A stretch of 64,000 nucleotides of DNA from Seohaeicola saemankumensis (GTDB taxonomy: Bacteria > Pseudomonadota > Alphaproteobacteria > Rhodobacterales > Rhodobacteraceae): the NCBI RefSeq assembly GCF_021021435.1, contig NZ_JAINWI010000015.1, positions 1 through 64,000 of the forward strand, read 5' to 3'. Made by a program: the position numbers and the translations under genes. The notes under the pieces were generated by a model, which was not told the origin of the DNA, searched no databases, and saw only the letters and a list, made by a program, of their open reading frames with translations. This document shows, one piece after another, positions 8,176 through 17,100 of the stretch (within the stretch, counting starts at the first letter, position 1; every line of letters starts with the position of its first letter).

Positions 8176-9045
8176 GGGTCAGTTGCCCCCGCTCGCAGCG
8201 CGCCGTACGAAAGTCCCGCGCAGATCACCGGAGAAACGGATGTCGTCGCGTCCGACGCCGCCGAAAGCCGGTGTAGTGACCGCAAGCCAAGCAGTCTTGG
8301 CAAAGCAGAACCTGCTCTGGAAAACCTGTGTTACTCGTTCAAAAGACCGCAAGATACCGCCCTGACCTGCTGTCACTCGCAAAAAGCCGTCGCAAAAAGC
8401 CCCGGCCAATTTGTAACGTCTGTTTCCGAGTTGATTTTAGTCCTATGGGCGAAAAACTTGGATGCAGCCTGGTCAACGATGCTCAGGCTCGCACGGGACA
8501 GATGCTCAGCTTTCGCTTGCACAGCGGTGCCTCCCACCCGGGGAAGACCAGTTCGTGCTAGATAGGACGGGAAATAAGGCTGACGGGCTGCAACCACTCA
8601 CCTCGGCTCTACAAGAGCGGAATTGCCCGTAGCTGTTAACAATATCCTCGATACCACAATACTCAAAGAAACTTCGAAACAGACCGGCCCCATACCAACA
8701 AGGCGGCGGGTGCTGTCTCTGGATAGGTTGGTTTTGTGGACAAAATGAGGTTGAAGAATGGTGAACGTCAGTCCGCTTGATACGGACCAGCAGCGCAGCG
8801 ATCCCCCTTGCCGCGGCAATATTCTGCGACGCTCGGGTCTGTTTGCCGACCTGCACGGCAAGCGCAAGTCTGGTCCTGTGTGTTGCCAACAGAAGCGGCA
8901 TTCCGGAACGGAGAAAAATAAGGTCACATCACAACACATTATCCAAGGCATCAAAAAAACTGTTGCGCGAAAACCGACATCACTGTCTTCTGCAAGCAAC
9001 CCGCAGGGAAAAATGGCGGGGGTTACCATCATGGAGGAGAAAGAA
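8176..9045. other. 870-bp leader/intergenic region before the first TRAP operon
   Basis: No gene supported. A frame continuous with the TRAP binding protein runs back to 8758, but it lacks a signal peptide or family resemblance upstream of 9046 and is treated as leader. The region holds a perfect palindrome at 8732-8745 (listed separately) and an AT-rich stretch at 8925-8970 that could contain the promoter. If transcription starts near the palindrome, the leader would be about 300 bases long. Confidence 0.5.
8732..8745. promoter_or_regulatory. Perfect palindrome TTTTGT-GG-ACAAAA, possible GntR-type operator
   Basis: Arms TTTTGT (8732-8737) and ACAAAA (8740-8745) are separated by GG. The TTGT..ACAA form resembles operators of FCD-type GntR repressors, which often control organic acid transport. 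It lies about 300 bp before the TRAP binding-protein gene. No regulator gene is adjacent. Confidence 0.4.
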
Positions 9046-10131
9046 GTGGAACGTCGCAAGTTTCTGAAAGGTGCCGCACTGGCTGGTACGGGGGCTGTTC
9101 TTGCAGCACCCGCCGTCGCGCAAGGCACCAAGACCATCACCATCGTTTCGACCTGGCCGCGGGACTTTCCCGGTCTGGGTATCTCGGCGCAGCGTCTTGC
9201 CGAGCGGATCACGGCACTGTCCGACGGTGCGCTGACCACAGAATATTTCGCCGCGGGTGAACGCGTTGGCGCATTCGATGCTTTTGACGAAGTGGCGTCC
9301 GGCAACTCGCAAGCCTATATCGGCGCGGATTATTACTGGGGCGGCAAGCATCCGGCCTATAACTATTTCACTTCCGTGCCCTTTGGTATGAGCACGCAGG
9401 AATGGACCGCATGGATTCGTTTCGGCGGCGGTCAGGAACTGTGGGACGAACTGGCGGGTTCCTTCGGCCTCAAGGCGATCGCCTGCGGATCGACAGGCAC
9501 GCAGGCTGGCGGCTGGTTCAACAAGGAAATCGAATCGCGTGACGACCTTAAGGGTCTGAAAATGCGTATTCCCGGCCTTGGTGGCACCGTGATGTCCAAA
9601 CTGGGCGCCTCGACCGTGTCGCTACCCGGCGGCCAGATCTACGAGAACCTTGTCTCGGGTGCGATCGAGGCAACCGAATGGGTCGGTCCGTTCAACGACT
9701 ACTTCATGAAGTTCTACGAGGCCGCCAAAATCTACTACACCGGCGGTATGCACGAGCCGGGCGGTGGTCTGGCTTTCGGGATGAACGCATCGTGGTACGG
9801 AACCCTGACAGATTGGGAAAAAGCCGTGATCGAGGCCGCTTGCGCCGAAGAGCATGACATGTCGCATTCCGAGGCTATGGCCAAGAACGGCGAATATCTT
9901 TCCAAACTGGTCAATGATCACGGGGTCGAGGTCAAAGCCTTCAACGATGACGTCTGGGACGCCTTTGGCGAAGCCTCGGCAGAAGTCTTCGAGGAGGTGC
10001 GCGACCACTCGGATCTGGCGGCACGCGTCGATACCAACTTCCAGCAAAAACTGCGCGAGATCGGTGGCACGATCGCCCAGTTTGAGGGCAACTTCCTGAA
10101 CCAGCGCAACCGTATTCTCGGCCTTGGCTGA
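9046..10131 (+). CDS. dctP: TRAP transporter periplasmic binding protein, DctP/TakP type
   Basis: Periplasmic solute-binding protein of a TRAP transporter. It starts with a twin-arginine signal (ERRKFLKGAALAG, then VLAAPAVAQG), so it is probably exported folded. The mature protein resembles the TakP/DctP7 branch, which binds 2-oxo acids or related monocarboxylates. Conserved features are TWPRDFPGLG, the GTQAGGWF block, the LKGLKMRIPG substrate-arginine region and the ATEWVGPFND block. GTG at 9046 is chosen because AGGAG at 9035-9039 lies six bases upstream and the paralogue at 28397 also starts immediately before its RR pair; ATG at 9031 is the alternative. It is first in an operon with the two membrane subunits. 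The substrate is inferred, not shown. Confidence 0.92.
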   Translation: MERRKFLKGAALAGTGAVLAAPAVAQGTKTITIVSTWPRDFPGLGISAQRLAERITALSDGALTTEYFAAGERVGAFDAFDEVASGNSQAYIGADYYWGGKHPAYNYFTSVPFGMSTQEWTAWIRFGGGQELWDELAGSFGLKAIACGSTGTQAGGWFNKEIESRDDLKGLKMRIPGLGGTVMSKLGASTVSLPGGQIYENLVSGAIEATEWVGPFNDYFMKFYEAAKIYYTGGMHEPGGGLAFGMNASWYGTLTDWEKAVIEAACAEEHDMSHSEAMAKNGEYLSKLVNDHGVEVKAFNDDVWDAFGEASAEVFEEVRDHSDLAARVDTNFQQKLREIGGTIAQFEGNFLNQRNRILGLG

Positions 10132-10153
10132 GTAGTGACGCTTTGACAAGAAA

Positions 10154-10185
10154 CCAAGCGGGGCCCTGCAAGGAGCCCCGTTTGG
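10154..10185 (+). promoter_or_regulatory. Stem-loop between dctP and dctQ
   Basis: CCAAGCGGGGC (10154-10164) pairs with GCCCCGTTTGG (10175-10185) with one G-U pair and a ten-base loop. No U run follows, so it is more likely a message-stabilising or partially terminating hairpin than a full terminator. Such hairpins commonly keep binding-protein levels above those of the membrane subunits. Confidence 0.6.
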
Positions 10186-10263
10186 CGTGTGGCTGACCCC
10201 GTTTTGCGAAAGCAGGGGCAAGCGGTCGGAAAACGCGCATTTGTAGCAGAGGTGGGGGAATAC

Positions 10264-11259
10264 ATGGCACAGTCAATGACAACTGATCAGGTTGCAGGCC
10301 ATGGCAGTCAGGCATCGGGTATACGACTTCTGGGCTGGGGCATTCTGGCGATCCTGGCGGCCTTTCTGGTCAATAACGTCATGAACGTGGGTTATGGCAC
10401 ACCGGCCCTTATGCCTGCGCTGACAGGCGGCGCAGAGGGCGCTTTCGTGCCAATTGCGATCTATGCTGCCAGCCTGCTTTTATGCGTGGTCTATGTGTTT
10501 TCCAGCAAGTCCACCGTGTTGCGGACGGATGCGGCGCGGCTGCACCGTTTCAACCTCTATTTCATACGCGGCTGTTTCTGGGCAGTCCTGTTTGTGGGCG
10601 TCGTCGATGCGGCAATCGCGCAGTTGCGGGTTGAGAATATGCTGACGTTGCTTTTCTCGGAAGAAACCAGCCGCGCACTTGGCCGGTCCGCCTATGTCGG
10701 CCCCTATGTCCATATGCCACTGGTCGCACTGGGTTTTGTTGTGGCGCTGTTCACTCGCACGCTAGGCTTTACGTGGCTAACGCTGCTGATTGTGTTGGCC
10801 GAGCTGATCATCGTTTTCCTGCGCTTTGTGTTTTCTTACGAGCAGGCGCTGATGGGCGATCTGGTCCGTTACTGGTATGCAGCGCTGTTCCTATTTGCCT
10901 CCGCCTACACCCTGTTCGACGAGGGACATGTCCGCGTTGATGTGTTCTATGCCGGTTTCAGCACGCGCAAACGGGGTTTTATCAACGCTTGGGGGTCGCT
11001 TTTGCTGGGCATCTCGACCTGTGCCGTGATCCTTGCCATCGGACTGAACGGCAAGACCGCTATCATCAATGCGCCGGTGGCAAATTTCGAAATCACCCAG
11101 ACAGGTGCCGTTGGCATGTTCATCAAATATCAGATGGCCGCTTTCCTTGCCGTTTTCGCGATCTCCATGATCATCCAGTTCGTGAGCTACCTGTTTGAAG
11201 CAGTGGCGGATTACCGGGACGAACCCGGTCGTCGCGAGCATAAACCCATTGCGCACTGA
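10264..11259 (+). CDS. dctQ: TRAP transporter small membrane subunit (DctQ), enlarged
   Basis: Small integral membrane subunit of the TRAP system, here about 331 residues rather than the usual 160-220. The C-terminal part has the DctQ pattern: four hydrophobic segments with YTLFDEGHVRVDVFY, whose HVRVD is the family hallmark. The N-terminal 150 residues add several further hydrophobic stretches, the first around residues 20-45 and the next around 60-80. ATG at 10264 follows a GGTGGGGGAA ribosome-binding stretch. It ends eight bases before dctM, so the two are translationally linked. The extra N-terminal segments are typical of one subset of TRAP systems and their role is unknown. Confidence 0.85.
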   Translation: MAQSMTTDQVAGHGSQASGIRLLGWGILAILAAFLVNNVMNVGYGTPALMPALTGGAEGAFVPIAIYAASLLLCVVYVFSSKSTVLRTDAARLHRFNLYFIRGCFWAVLFVGVVDAAIAQLRVENMLTLLFSEETSRALGRSAYVGPYVHMPLVALGFVVALFTRTLGFTWLTLLIVLAELIIVFLRFVFSYEQALMGDLVRYWYAALFLFASAYTLFDEGHVRVDVFYAGFSTRKRGFINAWGSLLLGISTCAVILAIGLNGKTAIINAPVANFEITQTGAVGMFIKYQMAAFLAVFAISMIIQFVSYLFEAVADYRDEPGRREHKPIAH

Positions 11260-11267
11260 GGTCTGAC

Positions 11268-13925
11268 ATGGAGCTTCTATTTCTCGCTATTCTGCTGCTG
11301 ATCATGGCTTGGGCCCTTGGCTCCGGCTATCCGGTGGCCTTCGCCCTGCCTGGTGCGGCGATCATCTCAATCGGTCTGGCTGCAGGCGCAGGCTATCTGT
11401 TCGGCGGTGGCACCGATGCCTATTTCCACTCAGGCGGACCACAGCAATGGCTGTCGGCAGGCGTGACAAACCTGAGAGGTGTCTACTGGGAGGTAGACAG
11501 GGATACCCTGATTGCCATTCCGCTATTCATCTTCATGGGCATCATGCTGCAACGCTCGAAGATTGCCGAGGATCTGCTGGTCACGATGGCGCAGCTTTTC
11601 GGACCGGTCCCCGGTGGTTTGGGCATTTCCGTGGTTTTTGTGGGCGCATTGCTGGCGGCAACGACAGGCATCGTCGGGGCCACGGTGGTTGCGATGGGTC
11701 TGATCTCGTTGCCTGCCATGCTGCGGAACAACTATTCGCCCTCACTTGCTTCGGGCACAATCGCAGCTTCGGGCACATTGGGGCAGATCATCCCGCCATC
11801 TATCGTTCTGATCATTCTGGCGGACCAGCTTGCCTCGGCCACAGATCAAGCATCAACAGCGCGTAAAGCCCTGCACAAAGAAGCCACAGGCGAACTGTCC
11901 ATGCCTTCGGTCTTCGACGTGTCTTCGACCAGTGCGGGCGAGATGTTCCTTGGCGCTCTGGTGCCCGGCATCCTGCTGGTGCTGATTTATATGCTCTATA
12001 TTCTGGCTTACGCGATCATCAACCCCAAGAAGGCCCCTTCCGTCCCGCGCGACGAGGAGTTCAGCCTTGCCTTCTGGGGCAATGTCGCGCTGACGCTGAT
12101 CCCACCATTGACCCTGATCTTTCTGGTTCTGGGGTCGATCATCGCGGGCGTCGCAACGGTCAACCAGGCGGGTGCCATCGGGGCCGCAGGGGCGGTGATC
12201 ATGGCCGGATACCGTTTGAACCGCGAGGGGCGCAATACCTATCTGCCCGCGATCATCGGACTGCTCGGCTTGGCCGTGATCGCCTTTGCGCTGGCGAATT
12301 ACCCGATGAACCTCAAGGCGGCGAGCACGCCAGAGGACATGACCGGCATCTATATTGGTGCGTTCGGTACATTGCTCATGACCGTATCGCTGATCTGGTC
12401 CGGCATGCGTGTCATGCGGATCGAGGAAACCTTGACCGGCGTGATGCTGGAGACAGCAAAGACAACATCGCTGGTCTTTGTGATCCTTCTGGGGGCCGCC
12501 ATGCTGACTGCGGCCTTCCGAGCCTTCGGAGGGGAAGAACTGGTACGCGATTTCCTGACAGGGTTGCCGGGCGGGTTCTGGATTCAGTTCCTGATCGTGA
12601 TGCTGGTCATCTTCCTGCTGGGTTTCTTTCTTGATTTCATCGAGATTGCTGTAGTCGTCGTGCCGATTGTCGCGCCGATCCTGCTGGCCGATCCGACCGC
12701 CAACATCACCGCCGTGTGGTTGGGAGTGATGATCGGGTTGAACATCCAGACCTCGTTCCTGACACCACCCTTCGGCTTTGCGTTGTTCTATTTGCGTGGC
12801 GTGGCGCCCGCTGCGGTCAAGACCATGCAGATCTACAAAGGGGTGGTGGCTTTCATCACGCTTCAATTGATCGCATTGCTGATCGTGGGGCTCTATCCGC
12901 CGCTTGTGAACTATCTTCCGAACAGGTCCAGCTATCTGTCCGAAACCTCGCCACCACCGCGCAACCCGCGCCTGCAATATTGCATGGATGACTATGTCAT
13001 TTCGGGGCTGCAATCGGATGGCGGCCGCACGCAGCGGGCTATCGCGGCGCTTCAGGCGCTGGATGTCTCTGCCTTGCCGGATGATCTTGCGGATGATTTG
13101 CGAGAGGCCGCCGAAGATGCGGCAACATTCCCGCAGGCAGTCAATCTGATCCCTGAAAAGGCGGCAGTGGTAGGGGCCGCAGCGGGCGAGTATCGTCCGG
13201 TTCTCGAAGTGGTACGGAGCATCGAAAAGCGCATCCGGAACCATCAAGAAGATCTGGCCGATATCAACACAGAAATGGGTCGGGTCCGCGAGGCTGCATC
13301 GGAAAGCCGGACGATTGTTCTGGAAGCGCGCAAGGTTGAACTTGAAGCTGCAATCGCAGCGCTTGAGGCCCAGATCCCCGAAACATGGGATCCTATACAC
13401 GACACCTTCAAGGCATTGACCGATGACGAGGAAAATGCACGTCTTGCATCACGGCGCATTGGCGACAACAGCTATGAAACCGTTGCCGAAATCGCTGCGC
13501 TGTTGCGGGGGAACGATGCGTTCAACGCGCTGGAGGAACCTTTGCGCGCGTTGCGGGCTGCGGTCGAGACAGGTGAGCCGGAAGCAACCGCTGCCGCGCT
13601 GGACATGGTTGCGGACCAGTTCCGCGATATCGAGGGTGCAGGCGACATCCGTTCGGATCTGGGCGCTGCACGACGTGTTCTGGAACGCACGCCCGACGAC
13701 CGTGCCGAAGCTCTGGAAGAGTTCGATAGCGCATTGGCCGAGTATGAAGCGCAGGCGTCATGGCGCGATGCGGCAGGTGCCGCGATCCTGCCGGGGCTTG
13801 AGTCCTTCCTTGTCGACACGCAGGCAACGCTTGGTGTGCGCTTTGGACAGCGTCTGACACGCGAGCAAGGGCTTTACCTTGCAGGATGCACTGCAAACCA
13901 TCGCAGTCTGGCGTTGAGCTTCTAA
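11268..13925 (+). CDS. dctM: TRAP transporter large membrane subunit (DctM) with long coiled-coil C-terminal extension
   Basis: The ion-coupled transport subunit. The first 545 residues match DctM: alternating hydrophobic helices, GIMLQRSKIAEDLL, the TGIVGATVVAMGLISLPAML block, a GTLGQIIPPSI block and NIQTSFLTPPFGFALFYLRG near the end of the core. There is an extra hydrophilic loop at about 185-230 (ATDQASTARKALHKEATGEL). After YPPLVNYLPNR comes about 340 residues of soluble, charged sequence that is not part of a normal 430-residue DctM. Its middle (about 645-710) reads like a coiled coil, and the remainder is rich in Ala, Glu and Asp. It is probably cytoplasmic. The gene is last in the dctPQM operon and is followed by a strong terminator. 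I do not recognise the extension. Confidence 0.9.
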   Translation: MELLFLAILLLIMAWALGSGYPVAFALPGAAIISIGLAAGAGYLFGGGTDAYFHSGGPQQWLSAGVTNLRGVYWEVDRDTLIAIPLFIFMGIMLQRSKIAEDLLVTMAQLFGPVPGGLGISVVFVGALLAATTGIVGATVVAMGLISLPAMLRNNYSPSLASGTIAASGTLGQIIPPSIVLIILADQLASATDQASTARKALHKEATGELSMPSVFDVSSTSAGEMFLGALVPGILLVLIYMLYILAYAIINPKKAPSVPRDEEFSLAFWGNVALTLIPPLTLIFLVLGSIIAGVATVNQAGAIGAAGAVIMAGYRLNREGRNTYLPAIIGLLGLAVIAFALANYPMNLKAASTPEDMTGIYIGAFGTLLMTVSLIWSGMRVMRIEETLTGVMLETAKTTSLVFVILLGAAMLTAAFRAFGGEELVRDFLTGLPGGFWIQFLIVMLVIFLLGFFLDFIEIAVVVVPIVAPILLADPTANITAVWLGVMIGLNIQTSFLTPPFGFALFYLRGVAPAAVKTMQIYKGVVAFITLQLIALLIVGLYPPLVNYLPNRSSYLSETSPPPRNPRLQYCMDDYVISGLQSDGGRTQRAIAALQALDVSALPDDLADDLREAAEDAATFPQAVNLIPEKAAVVGAAAGEYRPVLEVVRSIEKRIRNHQEDLADINTEMGRVREAASESRTIVLEARKVELEAAIAALEAQIPETWDPIHDTFKALTDDEENARLASRRIGDNSYETVAEIAALLRGNDAFNALEEPLRALRAAVETGEPEATAAALDMVADQFRDIEGAGDIRSDLGAARRVLERTPDDRAEALEEFDSALAEYEAQASWRDAAGAAILPGLESFLVDTQATLGVRFGQRLTREQGLYLAGCTANHRSLALSF

Positions 13926-13943
13926 AGCGGACCTGAAAGATGA

Positions 13944-13983
13944 AACAACCCGCGCCGGAACAATCCGGCGCGGGTTGTTCTTT
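13944..13983 (+). terminator. Rho-independent terminator after dctPQM
   Basis: A perfect 16-bp stem (13944-13959 with 13964-13979) with loop ACAA is followed by CTTT. It lies 18 bases after the dctM stop and before the convergent acetoacetyl-CoA synthetase end at 14002, so it may also stop transcription from the other side. Confidence 0.9.
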
Positions 13984-14001
13984 ATCGGCAGTCAGTTGCT
14001 T

Positions 14002-15960
14002 TCAGTTGGCCGCACGCGCTGCAGCATAGCCAAGAAACACTTCGAAACTGTCGGGGTTCGCCATGGAATCGCGATTCACAACCTTTTCTGGATCGCCCCC
14101 CAAGAGGAGTTTCTTGACCGGAACCTCCAACTTCTTGCCGGATAACGTGCGCGGCACTTCGGCTATCTGGATGATCTCGTCCGGCAGAAAACGCGCGGAG
14201 ACGGCGTGGCGGATCGCATCGCGGATACGGTCGCGCAAGGCATCGTCCAGTGTCAGCCCCTCTTTGAGCACGACGAAAAGCGGCATGAAACTGTCGCGAC
14301 CCAGAAACTCCAGATCAATGACCAGGCTGTCCATTACTGCGTCCAGCCCCTCGACCGCGCGATAAATCTCGGAACTGCCCAACCGCAGCCCGCGCCGGTT
14401 GATCGTGGCATCCGAGCGACCATAGATCACCGACCCGCCATCAGCCGTGAATTCAATCCAGTCACCATGCCGCCAGATGTCGGGATAGGTGTCGAAATAG
14501 CTGTCATGCAGGCGCGATCCGTCGTCGTCACCCCAGAAATACAGTGGCATCGAGGGCAGCGGCGCAGTGCAGACCAGTTCCCCCACCTCGCCGATCACCT
14601 CGCGGCCGTCGGGATCGAAAGCACGCACCGCATTACCCAAGGCGCGGCACTGCATCTCACCAGCGCGCACGGGCATCATCGGATTGCCGCAGACAAAAGC
14701 CCCTGCCAGATCGGTGCCGCCGGAAATCGGCGCAAGCCACAAATCGGGCTTCACCTCGGCGTAGATCCAGTCATAGCCTTCCTGACTAAGCGGCGATCCG
14801 GTCGCCCCGACCGCGCGCAGGGCAGACAGGTCCAACGCCTTTCGCGGACTCGTCCCCGCCTTCTGGCAGCCCATGAAAAATGCGGCACCCGCCCCGAAAT
14901 AAGTCAGCCTTTCCCGCGCCACCATACGCCACGCTTCCAGCATGTCGGGATGGTTGGGGGCCGCATCGAACAGGGCGACCGTCGCCCCCTGCCCCAAGGC
15001 GGTCCATTGCGAATTCCACATGATCCAGCCTGAGGATGTCATCCAGCAATAGCGATCTTTCGCGCTCAGATCCTGATGAAGCGACTGCTTCGCTGCCTCC
15101 AGCATCACCCCGCCATGCCCATGCACGATAGGTTTGGGATTGCCGGTCGTGCCGGATGAATAGACGATCCACAATGGATGCGAGAAGAGCACCTGTGTGA
15201 TCTCGGGTTTTTGGGGCTGCGCTTGCATCACGCTCCAGCCCGACCACCCTTGGGGGATGTCGAACAAGGCAGGCACCATCACGCGATGCGTCAGACTGGG
15301 CAAGCCCTGCGCGATGCCTTCAAGCACGCCGCGCCTGTCCACCTGTTTGCCCGCATGGATATATCCGTCCTGCGCGATCAGCACCTTGGGTTCGATCTGG
15401 CGGAAACGGTCCAAAATGGCGACATGCCCCATATCAGGTGCACAAAGCGACCAGACAGCCCCGATCGACACTGTCGCAAGGAAGGCGACCAGGGCCTCGG
15501 TCGCGTTGGGCAGGACCGCAACAACCCTGTCCCCCTGCCCGACGCCCATTTCCTGCAAAGCGGTCTGTGCGGCACCGACGCGCGATTGCAGATCAGCCCA
15601 TGTCAACACTTGCCGCCCGAATGTCTCGGACTGCAGGATGATCGCCTCTTCTGATGCGCGGGTGTCGGCGTGGCGCAGGATCTGGGCCGCAAAATTTGTA
15701 TGCGCGCCAGGAAACCAGTCGGCACCCGGCATCTTGCGTTCGGGCAATACCTCGGTCCAGCCGGATACGGGCAGATCGAAAAACGCGATGATCGCGGTCC
15801 AAAAACCGTCCAGATCCGCAACCGACCATTCCCACAGCGCATGATAATCCGCAAATTCCAGACCGTGTTCGGCCTTCAGCCAGCGGATGAAATGCGCAAG
15901 CGTCGTGGCTTCGGCCCGCGCGGGTTCTGGTTGCCACAAGATAGGCCGCGTTTCGGTCAT
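14002..15960 (-). CDS. aacS: Acetoacetyl-CoA synthetase
   Basis: ATP-dependent ligase that activates acetoacetate to acetoacetyl-CoA, usually for use of ketone bodies or polyhydroxybutyrate turnover. The length of 652 residues matches the family. Visible features are the N-terminal WLKAEHGLEFADYHALWEWS segment shared with acetyl-CoA synthetases, the AMP-binding core YSSGTTGNPKPIVHGHGG, and RTLSGKKLEVPVKKLL near the end with the catalytic lysine. ATG at 15960 is chosen because AGGGAGG lies six bases upstream; an ATG directly after that ribosome site is too close. It is 63 bases downstream of the MocA-family gene on the same strand, so the two may share a transcript. Confidence 0.92.
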   Translation of the reverse strand: MTETRPILWQPEPARAEATTLAHFIRWLKAEHGLEFADYHALWEWSVADLDGFWTAIIAFFDLPVSGWTEVLPERKMPGADWFPGAHTNFAAQILRHADTRASEEAIILQSETFGRQVLTWADLQSRVGAAQTALQEMGVGQGDRVVAVLPNATEALVAFLATVSIGAVWSLCAPDMGHVAILDRFRQIEPKVLIAQDGYIHAGKQVDRRGVLEGIAQGLPSLTHRVMVPALFDIPQGWSGWSVMQAQPQKPEITQVLFSHPLWIVYSSGTTGNPKPIVHGHGGVMLEAAKQSLHQDLSAKDRYCWMTSSGWIMWNSQWTALGQGATVALFDAAPNHPDMLEAWRMVARERLTYFGAGAAFFMGCQKAGTSPRKALDLSALRAVGATGSPLSQEGYDWIYAEVKPDLWLAPISGGTDLAGAFVCGNPMMPVRAGEMQCRALGNAVRAFDPDGREVIGEVGELVCTAPLPSMPLYFWGDDDGSRLHDSYFDTYPDIWRHGDWIEFTADGGSVIYGRSDATINRRGLRLGSSEIYRAVEGLDAVMDSLVIDLEFLGRDSFMPLFVVLKEGLTLDDALRDRIRDAIRHAVSARFLPDEIIQIAEVPRTLSGKKLEVPVKKLLLGGDPEKVVNRDSMANPDSFEVFLGYAAARAAN

Positions 15961-16023
15961 GTTCATCCTCCCTAAAATCCGACCGCAAGCTTCCATGCCG
16001 TCCCGATCAAGGCAAGGGGGTTG

Positions 16024-16986
16024 TCAGGATTTACCCTGCAACATGGCCTCGATCAGTATCTGCACACGCAGCGCCTCATCCAGCGTTGCCAGCCGATGAG
16101 GCTGACCTGCGACCATTTTCGCCAGATCATCAAGTTGCGCACGCAGGCTGCTGCTGCGCGGATCATCCCCTGTTGCAGGCGCAGCCTCGAAGTCCGCACC
16201 ATCCGAAGTTGCAACGGCATAGAAATCCGAAACACGTGCGCTGCGCGCCGTGCCTTTGATGGTCAGTTCCTGTCGGTCAGGCTGTGCACCCCCCACGCTG
16301 GCCAGGATCGAGACCGGCACACCTGCAGCGTTCTCGAGCCGTGCCAGCATATGTGTCTCGCAGAGCGCTGGGTCATCGGGATAGGACGATCGCGCCCAGA
16401 CCAGTGACAACGGGCCAAGAATGCGCTCCGAGAAGAACAGGAAATGCGAGATCACCTCGCGGGTCATCCCACCCTCGTCACGGAACCGCAGCCAATCGGC
16501 GGCCTGCTGCCACGCACGGGGCCAGTTACTATAGGTGACGACGATATCAATACCCGCGAGGTCGCCCAGACGTCCCGCCTTGGCATCACCGGAAACAGTC
16601 GTCAGCGCCGCCCCTGCCGCCTGCGTGAAGTTCACCGCTGCTGGAACAGCAGTGTCCGTGATCTGCTGCACAAGATCACGACTTGCCGCAACATCGACAC
16701 CCAGCGGCTTTTCCAGAAACACGGCCTTGCCCGCCTTTGCGGCCATCAAGGCCAACGCATGCCGTGGCACAGGGGGGCATGCCAGATAGACAATATCAGC
16801 CCCGTCAATCGCATCCTCGGCACTGGCCGCCAATTGCAACCCAGACGCCATGTCCATGGCCAGCGCCGCGTTATCGGCGCTCGGATCCCAAAGATGAACC
16901 GGATCAAACTGAGGATGAAGCAACATCTGCCCCAACATCCGCCGCCCCATGATCCCAAGCCCGATGATGGCGGTTCTGGTTGTCAT
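16024..16986 (-). CDS. Gfo/Idh/MocA family oxidoreductase
   Basis: NAD(P)-dependent oxidoreductase of about 320 residues, acting on a sugar, inositol or similar polyol. The N-terminal Rossmann fold has AIIGLGIMGRRM, and the family hallmark EKPLG (in VFLEKPLGVDVAAS) is present at about residues 95-100. The C-terminal substrate domain is conserved in length but the substrate cannot be read from it. ATG at 16986 is chosen; a TTG at 16998 would add four residues and has no better ribosome site. A tandem repeat lies 37-95 bases upstream (17023-17081). It is followed by acetoacetyl-CoA synthetase, which gives no clear pathway link. Confidence 0.85.
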   Translation of the reverse strand: MTTRTAIIGLGIMGRRMLGQMLLHPQFDPVHLWDPSADNAALAMDMASGLQLAASAEDAIDGADIVYLACPPVPRHALALMAAKAGKAVFLEKPLGVDVAASRDLVQQITDTAVPAAVNFTQAAGAALTTVSGDAKAGRLGDLAGIDIVVTYSNWPRAWQQAADWLRFRDEGGMTREVISHFLFFSERILGPLSLVWARSSYPDDPALCETHMLARLENAAGVPVSILASVGGAQPDRQELTIKGTARSARVSDFYAVATSDGADFEAAPATGDDPRSSSLRAQLDDLAKMVAGQPHRLATLDEALRVQILIEAMLQGKS

Positions 16987-17022
16987 TCTGCTTACCAACT
17001 CGACTGTTTTTTGCTTCTTGCT

Positions 17023-17081
17023 AATAACGCCTGAAAAATCAAAGACCGTATACAGGCGATACTTGATACAGGCGTTACTTG
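17023..17081 (-). repeat. Tandem 16-bp repeats plus an inverted partial copy upstream of the MocA-family gene
   Basis: ATACAGGCGATACTTG (17050-17065) is followed directly by ATACAGGCGTTACTTG (17066-17081), differing at one base. TAACGCCTG at 17025-17033 is an inverted copy of the core CAGGCGTTA. They lie in the promoter region of the oxidoreductase gene on the minus strand and look like binding sites for one regulator spaced about one and a half helical turns apart. Confidence 0.65.
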
Positions 17082-17100
17082 TAATGTCTTACCGGTGGGT

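Noticed and set aside
8758-9045. An N-terminal extension of the TRAP binding protein of about 95 residues
   Set aside because: It would bury the twin-arginine signal; the paralogue at 28397 starts just before the RR pair and GTG 9046 has an ideal ribosome site.
11853-13400. Long minus-strand frame under the TRAP large subunit
   Set aside because: Composition is a charged, cysteine- and histidine-scattered shadow of hydrophobic codons, with no start context. The plus strand is clearly DctM.
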